Below, piece after piece: positions 38,845 through 53,800 of a stretch of 64,000 nt of DNA (positions within the stretch are counted from its first letter, which is position 1; every line of letters begins with the position of its first letter). The notes under the pieces are model-generated. The model had not been told where the DNA came from and searched no databases. It saw only the letters and a list, made by a program, of their open reading frames with translations. The DNA lies in contig NC_079876.1 in the NCBI RefSeq assembly GCF_029227915.1, positions 23,004,001 to 23,068,000 of the forward strand, in the 5' to 3' direction. Source of the stretch: Hydractinia symbiolongicarpus (lineage: Eukaryota > Cnidaria > Hydrozoa > Anthoathecata > Hydractiniidae). Made by a program: the position numbers and the translations under genes.

Positions 38845-41800
38845 CTAAAAACAACAAGCTCATCTAGTTAGGTCACATTCAAACTTCTGAACCGGACGGC
38901 AAAAATTACCAGCTTTGTTTTCAATAAAAATGCTTAATGGCAGATCTTCTTCGCCCACTCTTCTCATGTCAATTTACTAAGATTAATATGTTACTAATAT
39001 GGTCGTAAATACGGCCATATTTGAAAAAAAGGAAATAGAAGATGAACAACAAATTAAGATCGTTTTACCTCGTGATATTTCCACAACGATTTCCGATGAG
39101 ATACTGTAAACAACGTAATACCAACCTAATCACGAGGAACGTAAAAAATAATTGCTGCGAAAGAATTATCCTGTGCTATAATAAAACAGTAAAAAAAACC
39201 CAATCGCCTACGGCGCGCATTGCGCATCTACATATCATGAATTTTAACTTAACTGCGTGTCTAATACGCGCAGTTAAGCTTATAAAAGCTTCCTAGCTTA
39301 TAAACCTTGCGATTCACAAGCACACAAGCGAGACATATTGACAAAAAAAGGTGGACTCGCTTACCTCTCTACAGTGAGTATACATAAAACCTTCCACATC
39401 CACGCTCACTGCACTAGTGCATTCATCGAGTATGGCGAATTGTGGTTTGTGGTAAAATAATCGTGCCATCTGAAAGAACGATAGCAGCATAACTTAAATA
39501 ATCATATAAATAGATATAGTTATATTAGTGTACTAGACACATGTGTAGCTAGTGAACAGTTTATCCCAGTGCTAAAAAATTATCGTTCTTAAACTTTTAC
39601 ACAAAAACACTTGATTTGAACAAATGATTCTTTTTTCACATATAGCACAACCAACGAACAACACTTTATATTAAAACTTAACATTTAAATTTTTAATGGA
39701 ACTAGTGTGGTTTTCCCAGCCACTGTGGTTTTGACACTAACTGATTGTAGACTCATTAATAATTGTTACCAACTACAAACGAATACAGGCGATTTAAACT
39801 AGGTCAACCCTGTCACGCGGCCTAGTAAAAAAAAGCCAAGGATCGAAATCGAATTCTGTCAAATTTACCCGGAATCTGAAGATCGAAATTCCGCCTTGTT
39901 TTCGCTACTTTTCTTTACTGACTATCTATCTCATAACTAGAATTGAATCAACCTATGTTGACTTGACCTGTGTTAGCCAGTCTTGACCTGTGTTAGCAAG
40001 TCTTGTCCCCTGATGCTTTTATCGTTGACTAAGGATCAAACTATGTGGGTCTGACCTATTTTTAGTCAGAAACTTTGAAGTCAACTAGTCTTGGCTCTAG
40101 GTTATCCCGTGAAGCTTTCACCGTAGACTAGAATCAACCTATGTAGGCCTGACCTATTTTTAGTCAGACAGTCTTGAACAAACCTGTCAAAATAGTTTCA
40201 TGTATTGATAAGGCTTGTAAGCGTTTTGGTATAAATATCAGTAGAGCATACGGAAGATTCTTTCCGTTCTCAACATGGCTTGCAAGAGCTTGAGAGAGCG
40301 TGTAAAGTTAGTTTTGATGAGCTACCTCAAATATACGCTGAATTAATTAAGAAGGTTAAATGTAATTCTGTTTTGCCATCTACCTAAGTGTTGCAAAACA
40401 ACTTACTTATGGTTTTATCCGAAGAAATTGCTATGAAGAGTATACCTTCCTGCCTATGTGAAATCAGAGAAAGATAGTTCTGCAATTACGTCGAAGTGAG
40501 TTGTTTATGTTTATCTTTTGTTGTTTCTATAATAGCTATGCGTTTTTGTTACTATGACCACCATATCGTAGTAGCTTTATTAATGTAGCTAGCTAGGGAG
40601 CTAATTACTATTTTTTTTAAATTCATGCATTTTATCAGGTAAGAATTAATTTATATACAAGTGGGAAAAGTGTGCTGGCTGGCTAGCTAGCTAGCTAGCT
40701 ACATCTCAATTTTTGGTGTTGATTTGGATCTCTTTGGTTGGTGCTGACTTTTTACTAGTTATCAAGCTAGCTAGCTAGCTAGCTAGCTAGCTACACAAAA
40801 TGTGCTCTGAGAGTGCCTTTTTTTCTTAACTCGTCAGCGACAAAAAACCTTTGTTTACGCTTTACGTAGTTTTTCCATGAGGGGTTGGACATCCAACTGC
40901 TGTTCTTTTAGGAAAAAGGGGGCTAAAATAACTTTTAAAACAACACTTTGTGATGCTACTTCCATCAGATAAAAAGATATTCGTCACAGGACTTTTTTTA
41001 TATTTTCTGCAGAAAAGTTGTCAAAGCGTGACAAAAGTTTATTGTTGCTTGCGCCAAACAGTCAGGGTGAACTGATAATTAGCCTGTAACAGAATATAAA
41101 TTTCAACTTTTTGGATTGGTCAAAAAAAAACAATGACTAATACTTTTCTTCAAAATGAAAAACTGCAACTAATCAGACTCTCCAAAAAGAAATTCAAATT
41201 CGAGAATTTGGATAATAAACCATAAAATTTGTTGAATTTAATATTATCGATTTCGACAAAATAATCCTGTATATCGTCCACAGGTTTTACAGTCATGTAT
41301 CGCCTGCTTAGTATGTTACTTGTTTAATAAAGATATCAAAAACCAGCTTGATTAAATTTATATCCATATATTTATATAATTAATATAATTTGTGCATCAC
41401 ATGGCATTGATTTGTACCTTTTAAAAAAATTCTATCTTTAAATCAAAGAGGCAAAGAGAGGTTAAAGAGGCAATAATTAAACAACCTGGTGTTAGTTTAT
41501 GGTAAAATTGTATTCATGTTTCTCATTTTTAAAACGTACTTTCTTTTTTAGATCAACTGTTATCAAACCATGCACTATCAGCATTTTTGAAAAATCGTTA
41601 ACAAGAGAGTAAATTTTGAAGGCCTAAAAACTGAAATATTCAAATGCTAATATGTATTTATTGTTGAATTAATTGAATAGTTTATTAAAATTGAACTTGT
41701 TTAAAAGTTCTTATATTCGAATCGTGATGTTCATACATAACAAGATTTGTATCCTGGAATTTCCAGAATTTTCCAGATCAGTTATTGAAAGTATCCAATT

Positions 41801-44800
41801 AAAGTTTTTACTATTATTTTAGAATACTATATATATGTAAAAATTATTATTTTTAATTTTTTATTTATTAAGTTGTATTTTAACATTGCAAGTTAGTTAC
41901 AATAATAATTGAGAATTAGGATACTCAATGATTTGTTTACCACATTATTCTCCGTTTTAAGGTCTACTTCAAATTTTAGAATCTTCCGGAATAATGACGA
42001 AAATCTTCAAGCCGCAGGGCTTTCTGTTTTCTATTTGAAGTGTTTATGCGGAGCTGCGATGTTTATAAGAAAGTTTCGTTTCTGTTATCAATGTCTAAAA
42101 CACCTAAAACGTCTGCATACGAGGTTGTTTTTAGTTCCTGTTTAAGCCTATTTCAAGTTTCGCAAAACCCGTTTTAGCGAAAGCTTGTGGGCGCCACCCC
42201 CCCCCCCCCCCCCCCCCTAAAGACCCTGCTGCCAAAGCACCCACTAAGAAAATTTGCTAGATCCGCCCTTGAAATATCAGGACTTTTGAGACAAAAATTG
42301 TTGAGTATTTTTTTCATATGCAGAATGAAATTTCCTGTGTAATGTCGGTAGTTGGACTACACAATGAAGAATTGAAGAATTTAGAGATTATAATACTAAG
42401 GGATATAAATTTTAATAATCAATTCTGTTAAAAATATAAGGCTTATATGCAAGAAAAACTTTGCAACATTACTTTCTCTTTTTGTTATAAGACATATAAC
42501 TTGGGTGACGTGACGAAGCTTGGAGAAACAGGTTTTTATTACCGTTTATTTTATAACAAAGAAAAAGTGGAAGCCTATTTGAAACTAAAATATATAACAA
42601 AGAAAAAGTGGAAGCCTATTTGGAACTAAAATATATAACAAAGAAAAAGTGGAAGCCTATTTGCAACTAAAAATCAATACACATTTTGTCAGCTTTAGCA
42701 GAAAGGGAATAAAGTGTGATGTGACCCAATTTTATGTAAAGTGGCTAGATTTAAAGTAAAGTCATTACAAATATTATTTAAAGTTTTTTATACACAGAGT
42801 TGGAGTGAAATTCTTTCCAAAAAAAATAACTTCAATTCTATATTTGGAAAATTTTAGTAGAGAGTGTGAAGTGAAGAAAGAGTAAATTGTTTGGCATAAT
42901 ATAAAGTCAAATAATTTGTTAAATGAAAATTTGTTTCTCTGTCAAAACATAACTACCTTTAAAAACATAATTTTAGCAAACAATTTTTTCTCCTTAACAC
43001 GTTAAGAAAATGCTAAAAAATGTGACGTGAAGTAACAAAAATAAAACCGATTAAATAGTCTTATATGCTACGAAATTTGAAAGCTGAATTCTTTTCATAT
43101 AGCTTTAGCCTTGGCAAAAGCCTTAGAAACAAACATATGTTCAATTAAACTGCATGCGGGCGCAACAAAATCAAGAAGCTATCTAGGCTAAAGGTAACAA
43201 AAACAAAACAAAAACGATACATACAGCAACTCTTTGCTTCTCGCCACCACTTAAGACGTCTATCCAGTCTTGAATGCTGTCCCAGCCCCCTTCTCGATCG
43301 AGGATATATCCAAGATGCACCTGAAAATACAAACAGCCGATAAAAATTTGCGTGATTATCAACAATGGGTTAAATAACTGACGAATAAACCAACAACCAG
43401 GCTTTCTCAAAAATGCCTTCCATGGCTATCCATCCAAAACATAATGATAACTGGAACTTCTAGTAACTCAAAGTGCCGTCCTTTATGGAAAACTACTCAA
43501 TCAATTCAAACCGCGAAAGAAAATCTGTAAAAGTTATTTTTAATTGTTTAAAAGAGAAACAAAAGACATTTCGCCACGTAAATTTCAAAGTCACAAAACC
43601 TCTTCACTACCCAGATCTTAATCATTCTGTTATAAATACCAGTCTTGTTTACATCTTTGCGAGTGCTGAATTATTTATAATCGAGTATTGTTATACATTT
43701 CTCAAACGGGTGGTTTTAATTAAAAAATAATGGAGAAATATGTTCTCTTTATTGTGATGGCCTCGGGTTAAAATAGCAGAAATGCTGAGTTGAATAACAA
43801 TGGAACGAAGTGAGCTTTGTGGACAAATTAGTGAATAAAGAAAATAAGATTCGTAAAAAACGAAACCACCATTCTGCTCGTTTAATTTTGTTATTGAATG
43901 TTTTTAGTCATAATTATCAAATTTGGCATGATCTCATTACACCAAACTTCATCGTTCGAAGTTGGAATTTTTTGAGGGTAAGGGACACAAATCACGAAAA
44001 AAAATTATTATAAGCTGTGACAGAAATGTTTAAAGTTAACAGAAGTATTAAATGGTTTTGAAATGCTTTTACTACTATAGTTTGGAAGATAATTTTGGTT
44101 ATCTGGAGTTAAAGATTTTTCTGTCGCTTAAAATTTATTTTGTGGAAGCCACATAACAGTTAATGTTCTTCCCTCCTTTAAAATAAAACATTTGCTACGT
44201 CGAACTGATTTGTAAACCAAAAGTGATTTTTTGAATGTTCTAAAACAGCAACACGAGCTGCTTCCCTGGTCCAACAAAGCTTCCAGTTATCAGGAGCATA
44301 CTGCAGTAGGACATAAAAATATAGGCCTAAAAAAGTTCAACTAATTCATTTTGAATTTAATAACGTTTTAATCTGAATTTCCAGCACCTTGACGTTTCTT
44401 TTGAGGAGAGTTAAAAATACTTACCTTATCGAGAAAATCTTTAAGGTGGTTGTCGGTGAATCCCTTCATTTTCATATTTCCAATCGAGTCAGGGTATATA
44501 ATTTGATCGCGTAGCGTACCAATCGTCATGTACGGTCGCTGCGGAACATAAAACAGCTTGCCAGCGTGCGGCTTGGTCAGCGTGCCACCGAAAGCAGGCC
44601 ATAACTTAAATAATAATTTAATTTAATACTAATATTTTGCAAAAAGAAGTCGGTGAAAACAACAAGGCAAGGGAAACAGGGTTCAAGATGAAACTTTCGT
44701 TCACAAATATTTATTACAAGCGCGCGAAGAAATAAAATGTCGGATCCTTCTAAGATGGAGAGTGCTTTTGACAGAGATATTAGGGTTTATATGTATTTTA

Positions 44801-47800
44801 ATGAGCTCATCAATCCGTCTGTTCCAAAACGTGTGGGTTAACTTAAATTGGTTTCATTTTAGTCCCAGGTGACCCCTAGTTATTTCCACCCGTTTCCAAG
44901 TTATTTGGCTTCAAAATTATAATTGCAACTGCTTCGCTAACTTTACAAATGCTATTGACGTAACGTCAAAAACCCAACAAACAACTCATAACAGACACAC
45001 AGACATACGTAGCCTAATAACATAGGCCATTTAATTATAACTTTCAACAATTCAACTAGCAAATCGGTAAAAATTTCTGTCACCTCTCCTAAAACTCGGA
45101 ACAGAGATGATTTCCCACAGCCATTCGGACCACATACAAGTACATTTCGACCGGACAAAACTTCAAAAGACATCTCCTTTATTAAAACGTCGCCATTGGG
45201 TGTGACAAGAGGAACGCCGTCAAATTTGATCACGTGGTCTCTTTCAATGACGTCACTTCGCTTTGACATATCGATCACCAGCTTTTTATTCAAGGTCACT
45301 TCATCATCCGAGTTTTCTGCATAAATAAAAAGCAAATAAAAATTTATTTTTCTCATAAAAGCGTAATAATGATGTAAGGAATTGATTGTCTGTTTTGCAT
45401 GACCGCGTATGCCTCTCCTTCTCATCCCCTCCTATAAATTTGAATAGACGCATTTGCATATTCTTTGTCATCTCAACTTGTGTTCATTGAAAGCACATTT
45501 CGTAGTTTCGAATTATAGCTATGGGTCTGAGTTCAAAACAATTAAGTTGAGTAACAAAAATCGACAACAATAATGTTTTCATTCAAGCATTCAAGTTTAT
45601 TCTACTGTCCCTATTAATGTCCACAAAAACACGATCGTTGTCAAAAACCCAGTTACTTTTAAGCGACTTAAAACACCTTTACATACAAAATCAGTTTTCG
45701 CAGTGCAGAACAAAAAGTTAGACGTCGAATTATAAGAGCGTTAAACTCAATTACAGAAACAGCAAGAAATAACATACCTCTGTTCGAATTGATTTGTGTT
45801 CGCACATAATTGTTGTCCTTCATATCTTTTAACACAGTCATTAACAGCATTACGCGGGTAGTGTAGCTAAAAAAGAAACAGTTACGAAGGAAAAAATGTT
45901 TTTTTTTTCAATTCGGTAACAATTTCAATGTAACTACTAAGACTAACTGTTATTAAAGTCAAAAAGCGTAACACAAACAAATAAACAAATAAAACAATAT
46001 AATAAGAAAAAGACAACTTACCCCGACAATTTGGTCATCTCTCTACCAGCTAGTGACAGTCTTCCTAATGCTTCTGCCATACGAAGTACCATGCGGCCTG
46101 TTGCGTAATAATCCTATAAGGAGATTCTGAATGTAAATGATTCTTTTTCTTTTATTTGGCTTGAGTGTCATCTTGGGCTTAAAAATGAGCAGGAAACGCA
46201 ACTATGTAAATTTACTCAATAATTCTACTTCCAAAAAATCTTCAAATTGCCACGCTCAGTTCAAGGTTGGCTTTGAGTTTTACTTAAATGTAATAGACAA
46301 GCTGACTTGCACTATTACTAATTTAACTTTCGCGAAAAGCCTATTTTAACATATTTTGCAGGAATTGACTTTCCTCATTAAGACTTTCAAAACCTTTCGC
46401 TATCTAGTATTATACAATTTTTGTCACTTTGTTTTGTTTTATCATGAAGTCGCTGGCGCAAATCTTGTATCACAAAATAATCAAACTTGATAATTACGGA
46501 TTCGCATGTAACCCCTCCTCATGCAAAGAGCTCGTTTTAAAGTTTACAAGATAAAGAAGCTGCAAAAAACAATCTCGATGTAAAAATTAAATAACTGGTT
46601 ATTTGGTCAATGAACTTTAAGGACAAAAACATTATATTCAAGGAAGGCTAATTTCGAAGTTAGTTCTATACTAGAGTTGCGCATTTTGGACTTGTTAAGG
46701 TTTACTTGTATATGCTCACAGCAGACAGGACTTCGGATCTCAGTTTATTTGGTTAAATCCATAACCTTGAAACATGCTAAATGCTTGACTACTGACCCTT
46801 TTGGCAGTGTTTAAAATGTGACGACACATATACCTTGTTTCATTAATTGTAGTTATAAAACTTGGAACCCATGTAGCTATTAAGTTTTTTTATCTTAGAA
46901 AAGTATCAGCTGTAAGTGTAATTGGTTTAGCAGTCAACGAAAAAATAATTTTCTTATAAAACTCTTTCATCCAGAAAGATTCAGGAGTTTGTTAATTACT
47001 GGATAAGAAAATTGTTGTTAATTTCATTCAGGCGGGAAAAAATAATAGTAATTTGTTACCTTAATTTTAAGAGCGAGGATAAAATATACAACAGTAGACG
47101 ACAATAGATGCGTAATTAAGGGGACAATAAAAGTTAATTACCTGTGACCTTTGTAAAATATAATTTTTGAATTAAACAAAAGTTTTTACGGGAACAAAGA
47201 GAGTTACCGAACTCTGACTACTTTATAATAAAATTTAGAAATTGAAGAGCATGCATACTACATAACAAAAGTAAGAGTTTAGTAGATTTTAAGAAGAAAC
47301 AACGCATCCACTTCTTGTTAAGTTGCTCTCTCAGATTTGAAGATTTTTTAAATTGCTAACTACTGATATTTTCTGTTACAATTAAAAAAAATTGAAAGCC
47401 ATAACTCCCTTAACTATTGACAATCATAAAAGAGATAGTAGCTAAAATTCAACATACCTCCATAATTTCAAAGTTTTTCATGTTTTCATGGCGTTTATTT
47501 TTAACGAGAAAACTTAAAGCAACAGAACTGAAGCCCACAACAGTCGCCAAATCTAAAGCAACATAAATGTGAATTAAGGACCTTAATCTGTCATTTCAGA
47601 CAACCCTTTTGTTATGTCATGGGGTAGGCTTAAGATCGATACATCGAAATCTCAATGTTACAAACGTTTAGGTATGACAAGGTATTATTCTATTAGGACC
47701 ATAACAAATCCACTATTCCCTGCCGGAATAGAAATCGAAAATACATAGTAGACAAACAGTAAAACTACTCATATTGAAGAAGAACTACTTTGTTTATCAC

Positions 47801-50800
47801 TAACATACTGCCAAGCAGTGAGCGGGATTCGATCCCCGGTCCCCAGAACTGGGAGCCGCAGACTCTCTGTTGAGAATGAAATACGGATGTGCTATGATAA
47901 ATATTCACCTATAAGTAAAACTACTGTTAAAAAATACTACTGAAATTCTTATCTCCCAAAAACAACTTACACTTTGCTACAACGTTATCCACAATTCCTA
48001 TTGAAAATCTGAAATTTAAGACATCTCGCAAATGCGTTACCTGAAAAGAAAATTATTTTAAACGTGAATACTATAAAAGTTCACAATAAAGAAATCATCG
48101 CCGGTTTGCTGCGGTTGATACTCACAATATTTATTATATGCATTAAGAAGACCTAATAAATTATATACAAGGTCCTCGGTAGTGTTATGGTTTAACTTTA
48201 TTTTCATTTAATTTAACCTCAGTCTCCTTCACATTGAAACAGACTAAAGTACATACACTACTGTCATGAAATAATATCTTTTCTGCTAAATTCTTAATCG
48301 CCAAAAATGACATTTCGATATAGTATTAGATAATATTAAAACAAAAATATGTACACTGCAATGACAAAATCTGCAAAAATTCTGAAGTAGAGGGATCCGA
48401 GGTACTTCTACTAGTTGGACTGACTTGAAAACTTTGCATGAGAAATCCAGCGCTGTAAATCCATTTTTTATCAAAATCCCGTAATAACAGTTTATCCAAA
48501 TGACACAAAAACTGGAACTAATTTGAACAAAAGTACGTAATTTAAAAAGCACTATCTTGAGTCACACGAAGTTTTAAGAAAAATTGAATATATCATTAGG
48601 GTTTTCTCTTGCAAAACTTTCAGGTAAGTGTAACATTCGTATTCCGTCAATGTCAGTACTTACTAATCGCATAAAGGTTTCTCTCATAGTCTTCTTTTCT
48701 CTTTCATGGCCTTGATAAAATGCAATTTCCTCGCTATGAATAAAATATTTTTCTGTTAAAAATTGTGGTATACCTCTACGTAAGGTATAAACAAATTCAC
48801 ACACCTTCACCTGAATGTAATACAAAAAAATTATACAGAAATATAGGAGCATGAGTGTTTTTGTCGCATCAATTAGTTTTGTACAAACACATAAATCACG
48901 TTTTGCTGGTTGGGTATTTCTTTAAAGAACACAGAGCAGAAAAATAAGATCGCATCTTCTTCATATGGTACACTGTATAGGATTTTTTAATGTTATTTTA
49001 TGTATCTATTAGCACGAAATCATGTTGCATCACTGATAATATCCTGGTATTACAACGGAGAAGAGAAGCAAGGAACAAGATGTAGAATTATGAACTCATA
49101 AGCTTTCATTTAGCGTTGTTTCTTTCTCAACATGTCTCAGTCACTAAGACATGGAAAACTACGATTCAACCAAGATTTTGCAATAATACATTTTCAAAAA
49201 TAAAACATTGTGATAAAAAACTAACGCAAGTAATCACTTCTGTGTCACATAGAGCTAGAAAATTGCTAACATTGCTGGATCCAGATACGTATAGCGTTTA
49301 TGACGTTTTAGGGTTTTTTAAATTAAATAGGTGGTTTTCGGGGCTTGTCTCGTATTTTCTGGATGCATAAAATTTCGGATTCAAAAATTGTGTCTATAAA
49401 TTCAAAACGAGCAATTGAAGACCACAATATCTAAAATGAATTTCTCATCTTAAGGACAAGGACGCAAGATTATCTTTACTAAATCATGAGTTATTTAAAA
49501 TTTGGACAACATTTTATTGAAACATTTACTATAATGAAAGACATTAAGGATAGTCTCTATAAGGAAGGTGAGTACTTTCATGAAAGTAAAAAACCCCATT
49601 TAAATGTCAATGATGATGGACTGATGCAATAACAGTTTTTTATGCCATAAAAGTTTTTTCCTGAATTTATTCTGCGACATTTTACCATTTTTTGAACATG
49701 CTATGTGAAAAGAACATAAACAAAAACGGCTTCGAAAGTAAAAGAGCTTAAAGTTGCAGAATTGACACAAAAAAAGGGATTTTTATTCCCAGTAAAAAAT
49801 ATCGAAAATACTTGGTTGGCACGCTGTAGCTAGTTCATAAAATGATTCTGCATTAAGTCATTTCCGCTAATGCTAGGGTAACTTTTTCGCATCAAAATAT
49901 TTGTCTAAAACATTACTCAAAACACTTGATATATCCATGGTTAATTTTTAAACAGTACTGACCCGCAAACCGTTACAGCGAAAAAAGCGAAAAGTCCGGT
50001 TTGTAAAATAGCGCCTGTGAAAAATCTGACAATTCTTAAGAGTTGTTATGTAGTATATTTATAGTATCGTGTACCATCTACAGTACTGTGGACAAAAATG
50101 CAAAACATAAAGGTTCCTAACGATGCTACATTCCACGAAAAAAAATAGTTTTTAAAAAATCTTTTAGTTACTACGCCTAAGTCCTACAGTTACATCAATT
50201 CTAATTCTTTTGACGCAAAAGTAAATGTCACCTGTTTGTAATTATCCTTGAATTGACATATCGGAATTCACCCTCTAATTTTTGCTCTTCTGACGTCATC
50301 TTGCCAACTGGTTTACGTAGTCTGAAAATTAACATTCACAAGAAACTCATTAAAGTAGATAAAGTCAATTGACCTTTACGTGACATATTAAATAATAGCT
50401 ATATTTTACAAACTTGTTAAGGTAGGGTTCCATACGACTTCATTTTTCACTCAAGAAAAAAAAAGCTTTTTTAATGAAGTAAAATGACCATTGATTCGAC
50501 GTAAAACATACTCCAGAGGTTCTCTCACAAACAGTCTTTCGACTTTTTCGGCACATATTTTTTCTCTTGTGCTTTTCAACCAATAAAGTTCAAGGAAATG
50601 ATTGCGACACTCATTTTATTCAAGGAAAATATCAATATCAGAAAAATAACAATTTCTTTTGCACTTTTTTATTGCTTACGTACAAAAGAAACACAAGAAC
50701 TGGCGAAGGCAAAAAACAACTAGTTAAATTCATAAACTAACAATAAAAAATAACTGTACCCTCTTTCTTAAAAAGCTTTTCTCATTTTTTTGTTGTTGTT

Positions 50801-53800
50801 CCTGTTACATCTTCTTTTAATATGCTGCCAGAAAAACAAAGTTTTTTATTTTTAAATTCTGTAGCAAAATGTATCTTCTGTTTAATGAAAACTTGACAGA
50901 AAAGTAAATGAAGTCGCATGGAAACCTACCTTAGAACAGCAAAGATTTACAGAAATAAAATTATTAGTGACGTCAGCAATGGCCCATCTATTTACAAATT
51001 TATATCTTAAAATTTATTAATCATCTGCGTCTTATGTAAATTTCTTAAAAACTTGTCAAAATAAAGTAAAGAATCTTTTTTGACAATTATTATCAACCCA
51101 TCATTTCCGAAACGGTGGGTTTGACTCAGTTTAGGAAATTAGCCTTATTTTCCTTGTAAAAGGTTCCTATTTACCCCTGCTGAGTACAATAACTAAAATC
51201 ACCATGAGGTCACACAAATAAGTTTATTGCTATAGAATAATAAAGTCTATTTTCATAATAAAGACATAGTCAACTGTTATCTATTAACTTTTAAAACTTG
51301 TTTACTTGTGGCTCTTAAGGGTTTTAACATGAAGTCTCCTGACTTCTCTACAATAGTAGCTGTATCTATCCAAATCGTTGAATCGCTACTTTGTGCTAGG
51401 CATACACAAAAAAGCGATGACTCAGTCATGTACAATGGCTGGTTCTGTGGAATTTTCCACAGGCTAATGACTTAAAAAAATATTAACAGACTTTTGTACA
51501 GTAAAAAAATATAAACTTATTAAATATTTTTTCTTATTTTTAAAAATTTTGTAAAGTGAGAGCCCTAAAGGCGGTGATACACGATCCGATTAATCGAATT
51601 CGATTAATTGGATCGTGTATCATGTAAAAATCGTATGCTTTCGGCATGCTCAGACTTGTCGAATTCGATTTTTAAAAAGTCGGACCGGTTCAACTTTTTC
51701 GATTAATCGAAAGGTTTTTAGCCAATCAAAAGGCTTAAGATCTGTATATTAAATGTGCGTTCGAAAAATATGAGTTTCTATATAAAAAAATAAACATTAG
51801 TAGAGGAACTTTAAAAACATCATGTCGACAAAAAAGGATAAAACAAAAATCAACAGAAAATTAACAAATAACACACTCCGTTTCTAACGTTTTATTAAAT
51901 TTTTAGTTGTTGTAATAATAACTGTAAACGCAGCACGTTTAACTATGTCTTCACTCTCTAAAGACATTTTATCGAAAGGATATTATCAAAAATCTGTTCA
52001 GTTTTATATTAATGTTCAATATAATTTCGATAAATCGAATTTGATTAATCAGATCGTGTATCACCGCCTTAAGATGTACAGAAGCATAAGTTCATTTTTG
52101 TCACTGTAATATTCTCCACATATGGACCATTTATGGCTGCAAAAGTCTAAATAAATTTGCTACGAAATAAAACTGGTGTGGACATTTATCTGAGCACTAT
52201 TGTTTAGAAATAAATTATTACAAATGATTGTAGCTGCAGTATCTACTTTGGTAGGTTATGATTTGAGTGACAATTTTAATATGACATGATGACACACCTT
52301 CGGTACATCATTAAGGTTTAACATTTGATATCTTGTAATAAAGTTCTTCAACCATCAATTTACGATTCTTATCTACTTAAAATATGACGTTATACATTGG
52401 CTAGCTACACTGTTTACCATTGTGCCAGTAAATACATAAAAAATTAATGTGAAATCATACCTAGTTAAAAAAGCTCCAGATATTAAGAGATATCCAATCA
52501 TTGTTAACGGTGTCTATAATATATAATAAGTAAATATATAATAAGAAACACAGAAATATATAACACAGAAAAATTTAAACCATTTCAATTTCAAAGAATT
52601 TATAACAAACCATTTAGAGATAATTTTTTCTTATCAATGTGCTTTTACATTGTATTGCTAACAAACAAAGAGATATATTGATAACGTAAATCACAACGGA
52701 AAGCTTATTTAAAAGGTGTCTCTATTTGGTCTTTGTCAGACCACTCAAATCTGGTTAAAAAAAAGATGTAAAAGAGGTCTTTATTTGGTCTATGCAAGAC
52801 CAGTCAAATCTTGTTCCATACAAACGTCTCAAAAAAGTCTTTGATTTTAGCAAAAAAACTCGTTTTAAAAAGACGGCTTGAAGATGTTTTTTTCCCCTTA
52901 CCAAGCCGCTAGAAATCGGTCAGAAAAAACCTCTTATACCTCGCTATTTAAGGAATATTTTAAGACTTTTCACTGAATATTTGCTGCGATGTTGTGAAAC
53001 AAATGACATACAATCTAAGTACCTAACTTAGATTGTATGTCAAATATTTTAAGTTTAAAGAAACATTTCAGCACTTCTCGGTACTGACAAAGCCTTCAAT
53101 GTTTTAACGTTTTGACCTCTAAAACCCTAGGTTTTTGTATTTATTTATGTATTTAAAAATTAAATTTGGTGGATTACATTGTAGGTGTATATAGAAATAT
53201 AAATTTTCGGTAAACTACATAACCATCTTTTTCATAAGCGTTTTCTTTTCTGTACTTACAAGCTCATATCAGAATAAAAACAGCTAAAGTCCTAGCAAGC
53301 ATAGGCTAAATTATTTCAAGCAGGCCTGACATAGCAGTAAACGTTTAAAAAAGACTAAAAACCCTAACCCTAACCTTTTTAATAACTACAAGAACGTCTT
53401 TAGGCGTTACGCTTTAGACTGGCCAGTCTCTACTGTACGTTAAAAAACGCTTTAAAGATAATAAAGAGCATGATCGATTTTAAAAAGATATTTTACATTT
53501 ACAAAATCTAAAATTTGGACTACAAAAGAAAAAAAAATATGAATCAACAGAAAAATTTAAACAAAAGATTTAAAAAGGTTTAGCAACAAAAAAAATATGG
53601 AATATAAAATGAGTTTAAACAAAAATACCTTGAATCCAACAGTGGATACCAATGTTTTCACGTAAAGAGCAACATCCAAAAGAGGCTTAAAAATTATATA
53701 AATATAAAATTAAGCGAAATTACACACAGTTGTCCCAACTAAGCTTACAGTTGATTGCGTAAAGTCATAATAATTGATGCGTAATAGTCAGTGAACATAA

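Noticed and set aside
44952-45425. 157-codon continuous frame taken as a gene
   Set aside because: Only 45,084-45,316 is coding (Walker A exon); the rest is intron read-through, as shown by the in-phase splice sites.
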